Assembly (NCBI GenBank): GCA_963556195.1
Contig: OY744520.1
Coordinates: 5,103,132-5,167,131 of the forward strand
Source: Sepiola atlantica
Taxonomy: Eukaryota; Mollusca; Cephalopoda; Sepiida; Sepiolidae
Length of the DNA: 64,000 nucleotides
Reading direction: 5' to 3'
Made by a program: the position numbers and the translations under genes. Each line of letters opens with the position of its first letter. Position 1 is the stretch's first letter. The notes beneath the pieces are model-generated. The model had not been told where the DNA came from and did no database searches. It saw only the letters and a list, made by a program, of their open reading frames with translations. Of the stretch, positions 1-11,822 are shown piece by piece.

Positions 1-55
1 TACTTATAAATGGTTCAATATATTTTCCAGAGAAGGTTTTATAACAATAATCGAT

Positions 56-60
<5 letters not shown>

Positions 61-112
<52 letters not shown>
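61..112. repeat. (TA)n microsatellite
   Basis: Uninterrupted TA dinucleotide run. A second, interrupted TA tract occupies about 290-360. Both lie in AT-rich sequence with no supported gene in the first 1.3 kb. Confidence 0.97.
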
Positions 113-115
<3 letters not shown>

Positions 116-215
116 TATGAAAATATATTTAATTATTTAATGCAAGTAAGTTACACGGAAACGTTCATAGTTCATTCCCGAGAGAAATCATCAGGCTATT
201 AAGCTTACTGTAGCT
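110..215. repeat. Interspersed repeat, copy next to (TA)n
   Basis: Shares the order of short blocks (tatgaaaatatatt, gcaagtaag, tacac, then atcatcaggct or cttcaggct) with 42417-42500 and more weakly with 6318-6400. In all three places the copy lies next to or near a (TA)n tract. On the minus strand, CTGATGA followed by a C-rich/G-rich pair resembles the first half of a hammerhead core, but no clear GAAA follows here. Family unknown. Confidence 0.5.
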
Positions 216-294
216 TTCTTGCGATGAATATATTTGTATGTTTCTAGTAAGCTCTACTTACGTATTGAGCACTGTTTAAATAAATAGTGCATAT

Positions 295-330
<36 letters not shown>

Positions 331-1225
331 ATTATATATATATATATATATATAATATATGATATTTATTTATAATAGTATGTGTAAATATATTAACTAG
401 TAATATATTATATATGTATAATTTTGCTGAGGTTTGTTCATAGAAGTTAATTCGGTGAATCCTTACTGTGTTACATAATAGTGCTCAATAACAAGTAGAG
501 CTATGTATTTATTTAGTATAATTTCGCATTCATACAAATACTTTAGCTCAGCATTTGCAAGCATTTTTCAGTTTCAGCTTAAAGTAAGCTGAACTTTTTC
601 AGGCCGAAGTTGGATATGAACATGAAAAACGAATGTCACATTACACGGATTTCATTTCGAAATTCAAATATAACGGTCGATATTTATTTATTTTATTAAC
701 TTTTCCTATTTCAACAATGATTTTCTTGTTTTAAGTCTATTTTGAAATGCATCAGATAAGTTCATGTATGTTAAAAATTCCTGATTTCAGAGTGGATAGG
801 GGTAGTACGTCATCACCAACGAATTGAGAACAAGATCAAATCAGGATGATGAATTTTGACAACCAATCTCCATACATACGATACCATTACTTGACGCCCC
901 TAGAACTAAATAGCAACGCAAAAATTCAATACCTAGATGTCAATAACTATATAGATTTAGATATCAGTTGTTAATCATCAATATACTTAAATACACGCAA
1001 ATTCGCTAGTCATACGAATTGGGTCCCTTGTTAAATCACATATGTGCTATTTATCAGACCTACATACACACATTTTAATTGGTCTATGTTTATGTCTATT
1101 TATTAACGTTAAGTTTATGATATCTAGTAACAAAAACATTATTGGTGAACTTTAGAGTTATAAGCGAATAATTAAAGAAGTATATATGATAATACACACA
1201 CAAATATATAAAAAATATATTTTTA

Positions 1226-1228
<3 letters not shown>

Positions 1229-1274
<46 letters not shown>
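1229..1274. repeat. (TA)n microsatellite
   Basis: Pure TA run. It creates a spurious open frame of alternating Ile-Tyr; no real gene is implied. Confidence 0.95.
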
Positions 1275-1278
<4 letters not shown>

Positions 1279-1366
1279 ATAAGCATAGCTAATAATAATA
1301 GTGAACGGTCACATTTAGGTTTCTGAATGAAAAATAATTTCACCGTTTGTCCTTTTATGATATATA

Positions 1367-1928
1367 CATTGAAAAGGCCAAGTTCTCAATTGGCGAAATA
1401 CTTGTATCACTATAAACTAAAAAAAAATGAAAGTTTATAAAAGGAAAAAAAAATCGGTTTCGATTTATTTTTCTTTTAAAATTGATATCGCATCTTTAAA
1501 TGCTTCAAAGGTATTTATTTTACTTTATTCCTGATTAAATTTTTATTAGATGCTTTAAAAAAAAATATGAACCCTAAATGTTATACCTATCTCGTGTGCA
1601 TTCACGATCTCATATTTGAAAGTGGAAAACAACAACAACATCTCTTAAGCCAGGTTCCACCAACAGAAGCCGGAAAAATCCAAATCCCATAAGATCAGGA
1701 TATACAGACACATTGAAAAGGCCAAGTTCTCAATTGGCGAAATATTTGTATCACTATAAACTAAAAAAAAATGAAAGTTTATAGAAGGAAATAAAATCGG
1801 TTTCGATTTATTTTTCTTTTAAAATTGATATCGCATCTTTAAATGCTTCAAAGGTATTTATTTTACCTTATTCCTTATTAAATTTCAATTAGATGCTTAA
1901 AAAGAAAAGAAAATGAACCCTAAATTTG

Positions 1929-1935
<7 letters not shown>
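1367..1935. repeat. Tandem duplication, unit offset 344 bp
   Basis: The segment 1367-1592 (from cattgaaaaggccaag to aatgaaccctaaat) recurs at 1711-1935 with only scattered substitutions and small indels. The DNA between the copies (about 1593-1710) is unique in this window. No open frame is shared. It looks like a recent local duplication; neither copy is recognisable as a known family. Confidence 0.85.
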
Positions 1936-1977
<42 letters not shown>

Positions 1978-2043
1978 TATATACATATATATATACATAT
2001 ATTTATGTATATATATATGTGTGTGTGTGTGTGCGTGTGTGTG
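1930..2043. repeat. Compound TA / TATATACA / GT microsatellite
   Basis: A TA run is followed by repeated tatatacata blocks and then a gt/gc-rich run ending near 2043. Confidence 0.85.
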
Positions 2044-2189
2044 CTTGTGAATTAAAATGTATGCATTGAACTAAAAAATAGAATATTGTGTTAGACATAT
2101 TTGTATCATTCAAACTTTTGTATTTTCGCTGAAATATAAACACGTTACACATGTTTGTAACGTTTTACAGCTTTCCTCCTAGTATATAT

Positions 2190-2226
<37 letters not shown>

Positions 2227-2232
<6 letters not shown>

Positions 2233-3065
2233 CGTCTCATTGCAAGCGCGAAGATGACCAAATGGTTTCAACGACGACGACCTCTTTTGATCACTGTCCT
2301 CCAACCATTTCGACATGAGGCAGTCTCTTCCCACGTTCGGTTGTTTATTTCGAAGAATCGTTAGCGTTTCATTAAGGATACCTTTGTACCTCATTTTAGG
2401 TCGGCCGACGTTTCGTTTGCCGCGGTTGAGATAACTGAACATTACTTGTTTCGAGATTCTCTTATCGCTCATGCGGGAAACGTGGCCTGACCAGCGCATG
2501 AAGGTTTGTGCGCTGAACATTCCGGCTCTGGAAAGAACCTCAGTATCAGGGAGCTTGTCCTGTCATCGGATATGGAGGATTTTCCAAAGATATTTCGTGT
2601 GGAATCGATTAATCCGTCGCTCATGTATGCGGTAACGCGGACGACAGCCGCTCTGTAAACCTTCCGCTGGGTTCGGAGTCTGATGCCACTTCGATTCCAC
2701 ACTCGATCTCGAAGCCGGCCAAAAATGCTGCTGGCTGATGAGATTCTGTTGTTTTGCTGTTCGTACATCTTCGCGTTCCTGGAGATTGTACTGCCAAACT
2801 ATCCACTGATTTGAGAGTTTCTCCGCCCACTGAAATTCGTGGATAGGAGTGTTCTTCTGCTGTGGCCGGTTGAAACAGTACCTCCGTCTTCTTTGTACTG
2901 ATTGTCAGACCAAAGTTGTTGCACGCTGCCGCGAGACGGCCCATTTGGCGTTGCATCTCCACTTCCTCGTGTGTGGTGACAGGACAGTCGTCCGAAAAGA
3001 GAACTTCCTGGATAGTTGTTTCCTTTACTTTGGTCGCCGCAAGCAGTCGCCTGGCGTTGAACAAG

Positions 3066-3068
<3 letters not shown>
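2227..3068 (-). pseudogene. RTE-like LINE reverse transcriptase remnant
   Basis: Minus-strand relic of a non-LTR retrotransposon, covering the end of the reverse transcriptase and the C-terminal region. Reading from 3068 downwards, one frame gives an RT motif C of the form LFSDDC (canonical FADD/YADD type), then LTISTKKTEV. The frame shifts near 2790 to YEQQNNRISSASSIFGRLRD and again near 2545 to MRWSGHVSRMSDKRISKQ. The wording RWSGHVxRM followed by GKRxVGRPKxRYK is typical of the 3' part of RTE-like and related LINEs. At least two frameshifts make it dead. Both ends abut (TA)n tracts (2190-2226 and 3065-3118), so the fragment sits exactly between two TA runs. The clade call is from motif memory, not a search. 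Confidence 0.8.
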
Positions 3069-3118
<50 letters not shown>

Positions 3119-3120
<2 letters not shown>

Positions 3121-3994
3121 GTTTTTCGGTACTTATTACTAAACTAACGATGTATTTAATCGCCGGGGCTAGAAATAAACATAGAATACGACAAAGTGGA
3201 AAATGATAGGCATACAGAATTGGAGCCCGTGCCTCAAGAAGGGACAGCTTCGAATCCTGTACAAGTGTCATCTTTCACTTTGTGGTATTTTGTGTTTAAT
3301 CGCAGCCACGTAAGACTAATTAAATCGTGTAATGCCTTTATTTGATCTCGTGTTTCAGAATTATTAACAAACGTAAGTAATAATTATAAAATAACCAAAA
3401 TCCATTTTTATATTTTGCAATCCGACTCAGATAATCTGTTAGACGTATGGAAAGAATGAGCGATACATCGATTAGGCGCAGAGTTTCTATCTTATTTAAC
3501 GAAATATACTGGAATGGATGAATAATACATAACTACGCAATTATGCTCACATCCTGTTGCAACTGCGGTTGTTGTCAGATGACAGAAGTTAAAAGACAGT
3601 TAGATCGTACATGGATGATTATTTGAGAGTATTACGTGTTGTTGACCCAGGCGTTACATAGATACCAGTCTGAGAAGTATAACCAATGACCGAATACCAT
3701 CATCTTACGAGGATGATTCAGGCCATCGGTTCAGGGTAACGCTGAAACATCGAATACAAGAACCAGCCTAAGAGTCTTTCAGACTGAGAAAAAGACTACC
3801 ATGGCTAGTTTCGAACGAACGTTGAACACTTTTTCACAATAATGACGCTTTCCCCTTCCTTCCCAAATTAGTGCATCGCAATTTCAAATCACTGTCTCTG
3901 CTTTAGCCGTGTAGTCTCAAGCATTTGTCTCGTAATTCTACTCTGAATCTACGAACAGCGTTCGATCCTATGCGACTGCCTGCAACCACCACTC
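3119..3994. other. No gene supported
   Basis: Mixed-composition DNA with stops in all frames. It ends in the hammerhead-like motif at 3995 and may be the body of the same decayed retroelement, but I recognise no coding domain. Confidence 0.6.
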
Positions 3995-4038
3995 CTACGC
4001 TGATAAAGGCAAAAAGCCCGAAACGATATCGTCCGTAG
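3995..4038 (+). ncRNA. Decayed hammerhead-ribozyme-like motif
   Basis: The plus strand can fold as a minimal type I hammerhead: stem I CTACG (3995-3999) pairs perfectly with CGTAG (4034-4038); the core strand is CTGATAA (4000-4006, canonical CUGANGA, so the catalytic G8 is A here); stem II is AGGC/GCCC around an AAAAA loop; GAAA is at 4020-4023; stem III is the loopless palindrome CGATATCG; the cleavage dinucleotide TC is at 4032-4033. Loopless or tiny stem III is the hallmark of the minimal hammerheads described in Penelope-like elements. G8 to A and the A-C closing pair of stem II suggest an inactive relic. No Penelope reverse transcriptase is seen nearby. Confidence 0.6.
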
Positions 4039-4077
4039 ATAATAAGCGCTGTAATATTTAATCAAAAAATATTTATA

Positions 4078-4078
<1 letters not shown>

Positions 4079-4114
<36 letters not shown>
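4079..4114. repeat. (TA)n microsatellite
   Basis: TA run 40 bp downstream of the hammerhead-like motif. Confidence 0.9.
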
Positions 4115-4117
<3 letters not shown>

Positions 4118-4639
4118 AACTTCCGGAATTTTGTATCAATAAATCCATTCTATTTAGTTAGAGCATATGTACTGCGGTGTTGAATTAATTTAATAACTTG
4201 TAATATATTACTAAGTAATCTATTACATATCTCCACTATTGGATTTTATGCAGGACTTGTCTTTCTTTCTGCAAATCTCATAGTTCTATTTTTTGAATAG
4301 CAGCGTCCACTTGGCTCTCTTCAACTGGCACAGCCAGTCCAACTTTTGTTTTCTTTTTGAAAAAGAGAGGTTGTTGCTCTTGAAATGATTAAAGTCTCTA
4401 CCATTCCGGACCTTTAAATATTTAACAGTAAGCCCACCAATTTTACAATTTACTGTCTTTATATTTAAATTTTAGAAATATAAATGAATTGATCTAAGAT
4501 TTACCGTCTTTTGTCATTTATTTTGTGCATTCTTATTCCACCTTCCGGTTTTTCAACATTGCATTGCTTCTGCCTCGGAATTCTCACCTTCATATTTACT
4601 TGTTTACTAGCAATCCTTCAAGCAAACTACCATTTCCTT

Positions 4640-4718
<79 letters not shown>

Positions 4719-5899
4719 GAAGGATAGATGAAGATAAAAAATTGCATAAAATTGCATAACATTAACTATAATTGATACAAATTTTATTACATCGAAAGTT
4801 CAGATGCAAGGAGTTACACTAATCCTTAAACCATGGTTTTTCAAAGATAAAACTCTTCTCGTCAAAGGATAAAATTCGGTAATGTGGTATTTATAATAAA
4901 TAAATATTACCTTTTCCATTTCACTTTGAAAATTGAAGAAGAAATAACAGAAAATTGTGGGGATAACGAAATAAATGGCCGAGAGGGAGAATGGAAGCAG
5001 TATTGAGTAGCCATTGTCGAAGACAAAAGGGGACGCTATGGTGCAGATAGCAAAATAGCAAAAGTGTGTAGATTTGGAGAAAAGTTGTAGATTTGGAGAA
5101 AGTTTTTTTAAAAGATTTTACATGGTTTCAAATAAAAGGCAGAGGTTTCAAAAAAATCTCACTTGGTACGTGCTTACTGACCAAATGAGATATTTTTTAT
5201 CTTCATCTTTCCTTCTTTAAAATTCGTTGCTCTACTCAACGTAGTGAGCTTTACTTCATCACGATAGATCACTTTACGATACTTCACTTATCGTTAATTC
5301 TATTATTATTATTATATATATATAAACATATAGTGTGTCAGGTTGTATATGAAAAGAAATCAAATAAAGTGCTCGATCATATAAGAGAGCTAATATAATT
5401 TATTTAGATACTGTATATTACATATTTCAGCAATGTACCGCGGTTTCATCCAAAAGGGCAGATTTAGACATCTTTAGTAAATCTCCGTGCCCAGTGGAAT
5501 CATCGGCAAACTGAAACGATTGTAGTCACGGCCCGATAGGGAATGGCGTCAACAAAGACAGAAAACGATGTATCTCTGAGGGGGTCCCCGGATTTTTTTA
5601 ATCTCCTTTCACCGGACATTTTATCTACGGACATTAACCAACTGGGCAGACTCAATATTTTTACACGCATACTCTTACTCTCAATTGCTTTATATTTTCT
5701 CAAATTTTGAATTTTGTTTTTTCCACTGCCAACTTATCTATCTATGTAATTCCTCTGATGATAAGATTTTAATCTTTGAAAAGCCTTGGCTTAAGGAAAG
5801 AACAATAAATATGTTTTTACCGAGTACACTTTGCATTGAACAATCGAAGTTGAAATAGATTTGGCATTCGTACATATTCATCTCTCTTCTTTCATTTAT

Positions 5900-5900
<1 letters not shown>
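4115..5900. other. AT-rich DNA, no gene; includes (TA)n at 4639-4714
   Basis: Apart from the long TA tract at 4639-4714 and short ATT/TA runs near 5307-5325, I see no coding or RNA feature. Confidence 0.6.
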
Positions 5901-5902
<2 letters not shown>

Positions 5903-5954
<52 letters not shown>

Positions 5955-6184
5955 TAATTTTTTTTACACAGACATGTACAAAATCTGCGACACTGGCATA
6001 TCGATGTTATCGATCAACAGCTATTATAAACTGAGATCTCATCAGGCAGAGTTAGAATCGGATCTTAACCGTAGATCATATTTGGAAAGAATAATCATAT
6101 ATAAAAGCTCTATTTGATATTGAGCACTTTTTATAAACGCGGTTGAAATTCTTTGGATTACTACCCTGTGGATGTTTTACCTGG

Positions 6185-6229
<45 letters not shown>
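5903..6229. repeat. Interspersed repeat between two (TA)n tracts
   Basis: TA runs at 5903-5951 and 6187-6229 bracket about 235 bp (5955-6186). That segment contains the block acagacatgtacaaaatctg, then gttatcgatcaacag, gagatctcatcag, and near the right end gctctatttgatattgagcac and ccctgtggatgttttacc. The same blocks recur at 28710-28994, where part of them forms a fold-back. An (AG)n run and a GACA-type microsatellite follow the right TA tract. Confidence 0.75.
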
Positions 6230-6504
6230 TAAGAGAGAGAGAGAGATAGAGAGCGAGAAAAAGAAGAAATACAGACAGATAGACTGACAGACATACATAC
6301 ATACAGACAGACAGATTAATATGAAAATATATTTATAGCAAGTTACACAGACACGTTAGTGTTTCGCAACAAATAACTCAACGCACTCACTGTAATCCTC
6401 ATGAGCGTTTGTAACATGTTTATCATTATTATAGTTCATACAAAACTGTATTGTACACTGTTTTAATAAATACTGATAACTTTATATATACATAGCATTT
6501 ATTA

Positions 6505-6989
6505 TTTTTTTTTATTTTAAACATAGTTCACCCCAGACAAGGCAGGCCGCTACTGTAGACGTAAGGGGCTACTGAGAAGAAAGAACAGGGAGATGGTTGG
6601 GGTCAACCTAAATTGGGATCTGCGCAGCGAGATGTCTGTTTACACTAGTTTTAAATTTCTGCATGTCAGTACTGTTGGGGAAACAGGGGGCAGGATGGAG
6701 TTCCACATGCCAGCAGCACGAGGAAAAAAGCTATTTGAGTAGAAAGCTCTCCGGCATCTGGGGACCTCCACAGTGAATTGATGGGATTTAGTCGATTGTC
6801 GAGTTGGTCTAGTGAACTCACGTCGAGTCGGCACGAGAGCAGCGAGTTTATCGGAGCACAATCCATTGAAGTATTTGTAAAACAAGCACAAGGATGCAAT
6901 ATTGCGGCGATGGGAGAGGGACTGGAGCTTGGTGACTTTTTTGTGACCTTGTCAAGGAGGGAGAGACTAGTAGATGATGCACCAGCCCA
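6505..6989 (-). mobile_element. 5'-truncated copy of the main jockey/CR1-like LINE
   Basis: Minus-strand copy of the last part of the LINE that is intact at 49.6-53.4 kb. The 3' UTR block (agttcacccc, then aaggcaggcc) starts at 6525 after a T-rich run that corresponds to the poly(A) tail. The coding part corresponds to the C-terminal ~110 residues; the frame reads CLFYKYFNGLCSDKLAALVP and CRRAFYSNSFFPRAAG. Homology stops at the LINE position equivalent to ccagccca, the usual outcome of incomplete reverse transcription. A frameshift near the middle makes it non-coding. Confidence 0.93.
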
Positions 6990-7394
6990 TTTTATTTGAT
7001 TGCATGTATATAATAGAAAACATTAATATGTATATATACGTGTCTTTGCGTGTGCACTTGTGTATATGTTTCATATCATTTATTCATATAAACTAATCAT
7101 TATTTAGAGATTGTCCCAGTTTGTAAACAAGGCAGGTTTAAAATTTCACAGTTGCACCTTTTATTTAAATGCACGAAAGAACACATATATTGAACGGGTA
7201 AATATGTTCACGCGGACGCCATCTTAAAAAAAAGGTGAACCAACGAATATAGTTTTTTCTACTAAAAATCAAAACATATTGCAAGTAAAAAGACTACTGG
7301 GTAACGCATAATAATACATTGATGAATAATTCCGAGCGTGCAATGGCGGTTTTAAACGTATTCAGTCTAAAGATCTAATTAATATTAGTAGTAT

Positions 7395-7810
7395 TAGGCT
7401 TCGGTCGCTCAGGGTCGACCATGTGTGATGCATCCTTAACCTATTTGTCCCGTCTGTCTGCTTGGCTGGAGCAGCGCCGCCTGTGGCTGAAAAGACCAAT
7501 GTGCGAGTGGCAGGCTCTGTCGCAAAAGTCAATGGCGAAGCTGAAGTGTACTCTCCACGTTGTTTTTTTTTTCATTTGAAACTTGTCACAGTTTGGCAGC
7601 AACGCCGTCGCACGAGCTGGTAGAACGGAGTTTAGGTAACGCCGAACAACCTCAGGTGATTCACTCCGGATTTTTCCTCAAGGTTTTCTCCTGAAGCCTT
7701 TCCCCATAGGTGGGTATTCCATAAGGCAGCGAAGGTTTGAAATAAGGGGTTTACCTTCCTCTAGATGGACTACTTTCTAAAGCTGACGAGCTTCACCTAT
7801 TCGAAAGTAT
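7395..7810. repeat. GC-richer unclassified segment, possible retroelement 5' region
   Basis: Stands out from the AT-rich surroundings by base composition. On the minus strand it contains ggcttcaggagaaaacc and gaggaaaaatccggagtg, wording I associate with widespread invertebrate SINE/LINE 5' regions, but I cannot name the family. No open frame of length. Confidence 0.4.
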
Positions 7811-7923
7811 TTAAGTATGTGGCGACACATTTTCTACTGGAAAATTAATCAGGTCTGCAGTTAAACTAAATTATTTCGCTAGGGATAAAGGAGATGGAAA
7901 AATAAGGATTATTTATCTATTGA

Positions 7924-7925
<2 letters not shown>

Positions 7926-7984
<59 letters not shown>
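7926..7984. repeat. (TA)n microsatellite
   Basis: Long pure TA run. Confidence 0.96.
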
Positions 7985-7989
<5 letters not shown>

Positions 7990-8401
7990 TTACTTTTGTG
8001 GTAGTTGAATCTTCTATGGTAATATTTTATGGTTTTAATCGAAATTGAATTAATTAACTTTGTCTAGAAACAAAGTGGATTATCTATTCTGATACTACAC
8101 TTCATTATTTCTGTCCTTGGTCAATGAAGGAAAATACTTCTAGACTGAGGTAATTTTTTTAATTTTTATCCCAACTCAGAGTTCTCCCCTTTGGGGAGCT
8201 GGATTTTCTCCACATTAAATACTGACTTTTTGTCTTATTTTGCTCAGTAGGGAGGCAAGTAATTAGAGACACCTGTCTGCCTAATAAACCTCGCAATACA
8301 CAATTGCGTTATGTCTCTCTCACAGCTCTTCATGGAAATATTTTTGTCATTTCGACAATGGGGAAGATGTATAATAGATTAACATAGTCCTTTATTCTAA
8401 A

Positions 8402-8447
8402 GGAAATTATAGAAATTACAGAAATTATAGAAATTATAGAAATTATA
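8402..8447. repeat. 9-bp tandem repeat, about 5 copies
   Basis: Unit aaattatag repeated with one variant (aaattacag). The flanks from 7985 to 9400 hold no recognisable gene; a short sequence with gtccgtcggttgg near 8650 resembles 59690-59705. Confidence 0.8.
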
Positions 8448-9344
8448 GCAGAAATAAATATTTATAATGCGTCAGGTCTCTCACGCTTAAAGTTGAAATA
8501 TTATTTTCTTTTGTCTTTAACACTCAAGTTGGAATTATTTTCGTTTGTTTGTCAAGCTTAAGTTTTAATAGCATTCTTATTGGTCTGTCAAATTGTTGAA
8601 ATAGCATTTTAGATACGACCACGTATGTCTAGAAGGGCATCCCCGTCCGTCGGTTGGTTTTTCGGTCAATCACGTTAAATTCTGAAATGGCTTTCTCATT
8701 GCTAAACGCGTAGATGTAATGGACGCATCAATAATAACCATTCTCCGTTAAAATAAATTATTAGCAGAACGTAAAAGAAACTTTTTCAAGTAATAATGTT
8801 TTTGCTTATATTGACAGGAAAAAAGAAAATTGAACTCGAACTTACAAAGAAGAGAAGGGTGAATATTCAATATTGTCATTTTAATCATTTGTAATATAAT
8901 AATTTGAGAAATCGCGAGAATTGAAACGATCAATATTTACTTTACAGAACTATAACAATTTGTGAAAAAATAAAGTCTCCATGAGTATAATTTTTATTTT
9001 TACATCTAATATATAAAGTAAAGTTAGTCACTTAAACTTTTCTTCATCATCGATAGCTTTCTTCCTACAAAATCAATATTTGATTCAGCAACGTCGGTTT
9101 TTTCTTCTTGATCGTTGCAGCATGTTGTTAACAAGAATAAAATGTAAGTCGGTCCAATTCCTTTCAGAAGATACTTTGTCCAATCGGAATCATGTTATAC
9201 TTACAATCATGTTAAAACAAAAAGAACGTAAATCTGTATTCGTTCATACAGGATTACTTCTTTCTGATTGGAATAAAAAGATAATATTTTGGAAATAAAA
9301 TGGTATAGTAAAAATAAAGAAAAAAGATTTCAAATGAATACCCT

Positions 9345-9375
9345 AGCGGGCAACGCCGGATAAGCACAGAAAGTA
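9345..9375 (-). repeat. Short conserved repeat terminus (GCGTTGCCCG type)
   Basis: Minus strand reads TTATCCGGCGTTGCCCGCTA. Related blocks lie at 18340-18370 (ctatcccggtctggcgttgcccggg), 22105 (minus) and 47840-47870. This CCGGCGTTGCCCGGG block is common at ends of interspersed repeats in invertebrates. The element bodies are not recognisable. Confidence 0.5.
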
Positions 9376-9432
9376 TATCATATAATCATTTTCTTTCATG
9401 TACTATCTTACATATGTAAACATCCACAAACA

Positions 9433-9540
<108 letters not shown>

Positions 9541-9599
9541 TTGCATATCGTATTTGTTGTCGGTCGATCATCTAGTAAATGTGGGGCTAAAAATCTCAA

Positions 9600-10145
9600 A
9601 AATGAATTCTGATTTATACAGAGGGCATTCTCGCAACATTAGTAAGGAAACGATGGTGAACGAAACGAACCCAACCATTGTTACTGTTGATATATTTGAT
9701 CTGGTGAAACTGTCCTATTTGAGGATTCTTGATAAGGTGCAGAAACAGATCTGTAATTGGATTGACTCCATCCTTTCTTTTCTCCCCTTTCTATCTCACA
9801 GACGTGTTGTTGCTAGTCTCAGTCTTTTCTATAAATACTATTATGGCACGTGTCTTCAGAATTGTGTTATCCATTCCCTGCTTCTTTTGTTCCAGCTCGT
9901 TTGACTCGTTCGTCTAGTTGTCTCCATTAATTCGCTGTTCTGATACATCATTGTAATAAAACTTCTATTCATATATAGGCTTGTGGATCTTTTTTCCTGC
10001 TGACTGTTTTGCTCTTATTGATAGTCTGGGTCTATTTAATACTACGGCTAATAGGCATCCCCTGTTTTTGCTATAATCATATTTCCTTCCTGTTAGCTCC
10101 TTACATCAAGTGGACCCATGCCTTATTTGGAGCGATTTCCATTAA
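9600..10145 (+). pseudogene. 3' fragment of a second jockey/CR1-like LINE family
   Basis: Plus-strand relic related to, but distinct from, the main LINE. The frame starting near 9700 reads LRILDKVQKQICNWI and LSHRRVVASLSLFYKYYYG, which aligns with the main LINE's LDKVQKRVVNLIG and LSHRRNVASLCLFYKYFNG (residues 844-883). Downstream 3' sequence to ggagcgatttccattaa at about 10127-10143 matches the minus-strand copy at 19729-20125 in reverse. Stop codons and shifts make it dead. It follows directly on the TA/TG tract. Confidence 0.85.
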
Positions 10146-10199
10146 GAAATATGAAAAAAATCAAATTAACAAGCCGCGCATGCGTGGTCCCCCTCTGTA

Positions 10200-11090
10200 T
10201 GTGACGAGTGTAAAATGCAATAAATTTGGGCAATTTGGGGCATTTTTTAGCCCCCTTTGACCCCCTGGGGGCGCGAACCAAAATTTTTCTGATGTCAAGG
10301 ATGCTCATTTTATATCCAGAACAATTGCTTCTACATTTTGGCCAAGTTTCAGAAAAATTCAATGGATGGATCAAACGTTATGGGAGAAAAGGGTAATTTT
10401 TGCCATTTAAGGGGGCTTTTGACCCCCCCTGGGGGCGCGAACCATATTTTTTCCAAGGTCAGCGATACTTAGTTTCTATTAGAAACAATTGCCTCCACAT
10501 TTTGGCCAAGTTTCAGAGAAATTGAATGGATGGATAAAAAGTTATAGGGCAAAAAATGTCATTTTCGGCCATTTCGGGGCCTTTTGACCCCCTGGGGGGC
10601 TAACCAGATTTTTTTCGAAAATCAGAGAATGTCACTTTCTAACCTGACCAAAGTTACAACTTCATGCAAAATTTCAGAGAAATTTTAGAAAAATTGAATA
10701 TATGGATCAAACGTTATGGGAGAAAGGGTCATTTTTTGCCATTTTAGGGGCACTGTGACCCCCTGGGGGCGCGAACCGGATTTTTTCCAATGTCAGCGAT
10801 ACTTAGTTTCTATTATGAACAATTGCCTGCACATTTTGGTCAAGTTTCAGAGAAATTGAATGGATGGATGAAAAGTTATGGGGCAGAAAATATCATTTTT
10901 TTGCCATTTCGAGGCCTTTTGACGCCCTGCGAGGATAACCAGATTTTTTTTTCAAAAATCGGAGAATGTCACTTTCTAACCTGACAAAAGTTACAACTTC
11001 ATGCAAAATTTCAGCGAAATTCAATGGATGATTGCGGAGAAAAATCCGGACGGACACACACACGGATACACACACGGACGGAAATGCCTC
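10200..11090. repeat. Satellite-like array, about five units of ~165 bp
   Basis: The core ccccctggggg or a close variant recurs at about 10262, 10424, 10580, 10760 and 10923 (spacings about 155-180 bp). Two unit types are visible: type A continues gcgcgaacc, type B continues ggctaaccag; the order is A, A, B, A, B. Each unit also carries ttggccaagtttcagagaaa and aatggatggat. The core is itself a near-perfect palindrome. The array ends in a CGGACGGACACACA-type tail (11040-11090). The frame is partly open through units, but no protein family is recognised. Similar gacccc/gcgaacc units occur in other animal genomes to my knowledge; I cannot name this one. Confidence 0.85.
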
Positions 11091-11755
11091 AAAACATAGG
11101 TCTCCCAATTTTTTAAATCGAAGAATCAATTAAACAAACTCTTTTAACATTGCTGGATTATTCTTTAATCCGATGCTAATATCATAAGTCGACTCGGGTA
11201 AAGGGAGACAACCTCAGTTCGTTTCAACTACGCATTTTCAAGAAATCATTTTCATAAATCTACTGAAACGCTTCCAGTTTGTTTTCACCAAATCTGACTA
11301 ATGTTTCGATGACGTCACTTATCACGTGATTCATATTGTCTGACTTGCTGGGTTTTTTCTCATGTTTTGTCTCTCTCGCTTTATCTGTCTTCTCCTCTTC
11401 AGCTATGAGGTAAATAATATAAATAATCGAGATATTATTACATGTTACTTATAATGAGCTATTCAAATCTTATGCTTTGTCGTTAGTTTTATTATATGTT
11501 ACTGTTAATAAAAACGTCGAGAGAAAAAGAGACGAAAGCGAGAGTGATAGGAACTGTATAAGATAAGAGCGGAGAGCGTTAATAAAATGAGAGAGATTGA
11601 GTGTAATAAAGACTTAGTATGAGATAGGTGAATAGGTGCGGCGTAAATTGCAAATTACCGACAATTAGAACAACTAGAATGTTTTTTGAAAAAACATTTG
11701 TGAGTAAAAGAAGAAGGCCTTATGAAAACAAACGTTGATTAACTGAGCTTTTATG

Positions 11756-11756
<1 letters not shown>

Positions 11757-11820
<64 letters not shown>
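11757..11820. repeat. (CA)n(TA)n microsatellite
   Basis: CA run then TA run, ending directly at the left end of the inverted-repeat element that begins at 11822. Confidence 0.95.
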
Positions 11821-11821
<1 letters not shown>

Positions 11822-11822
<1 letters not shown>

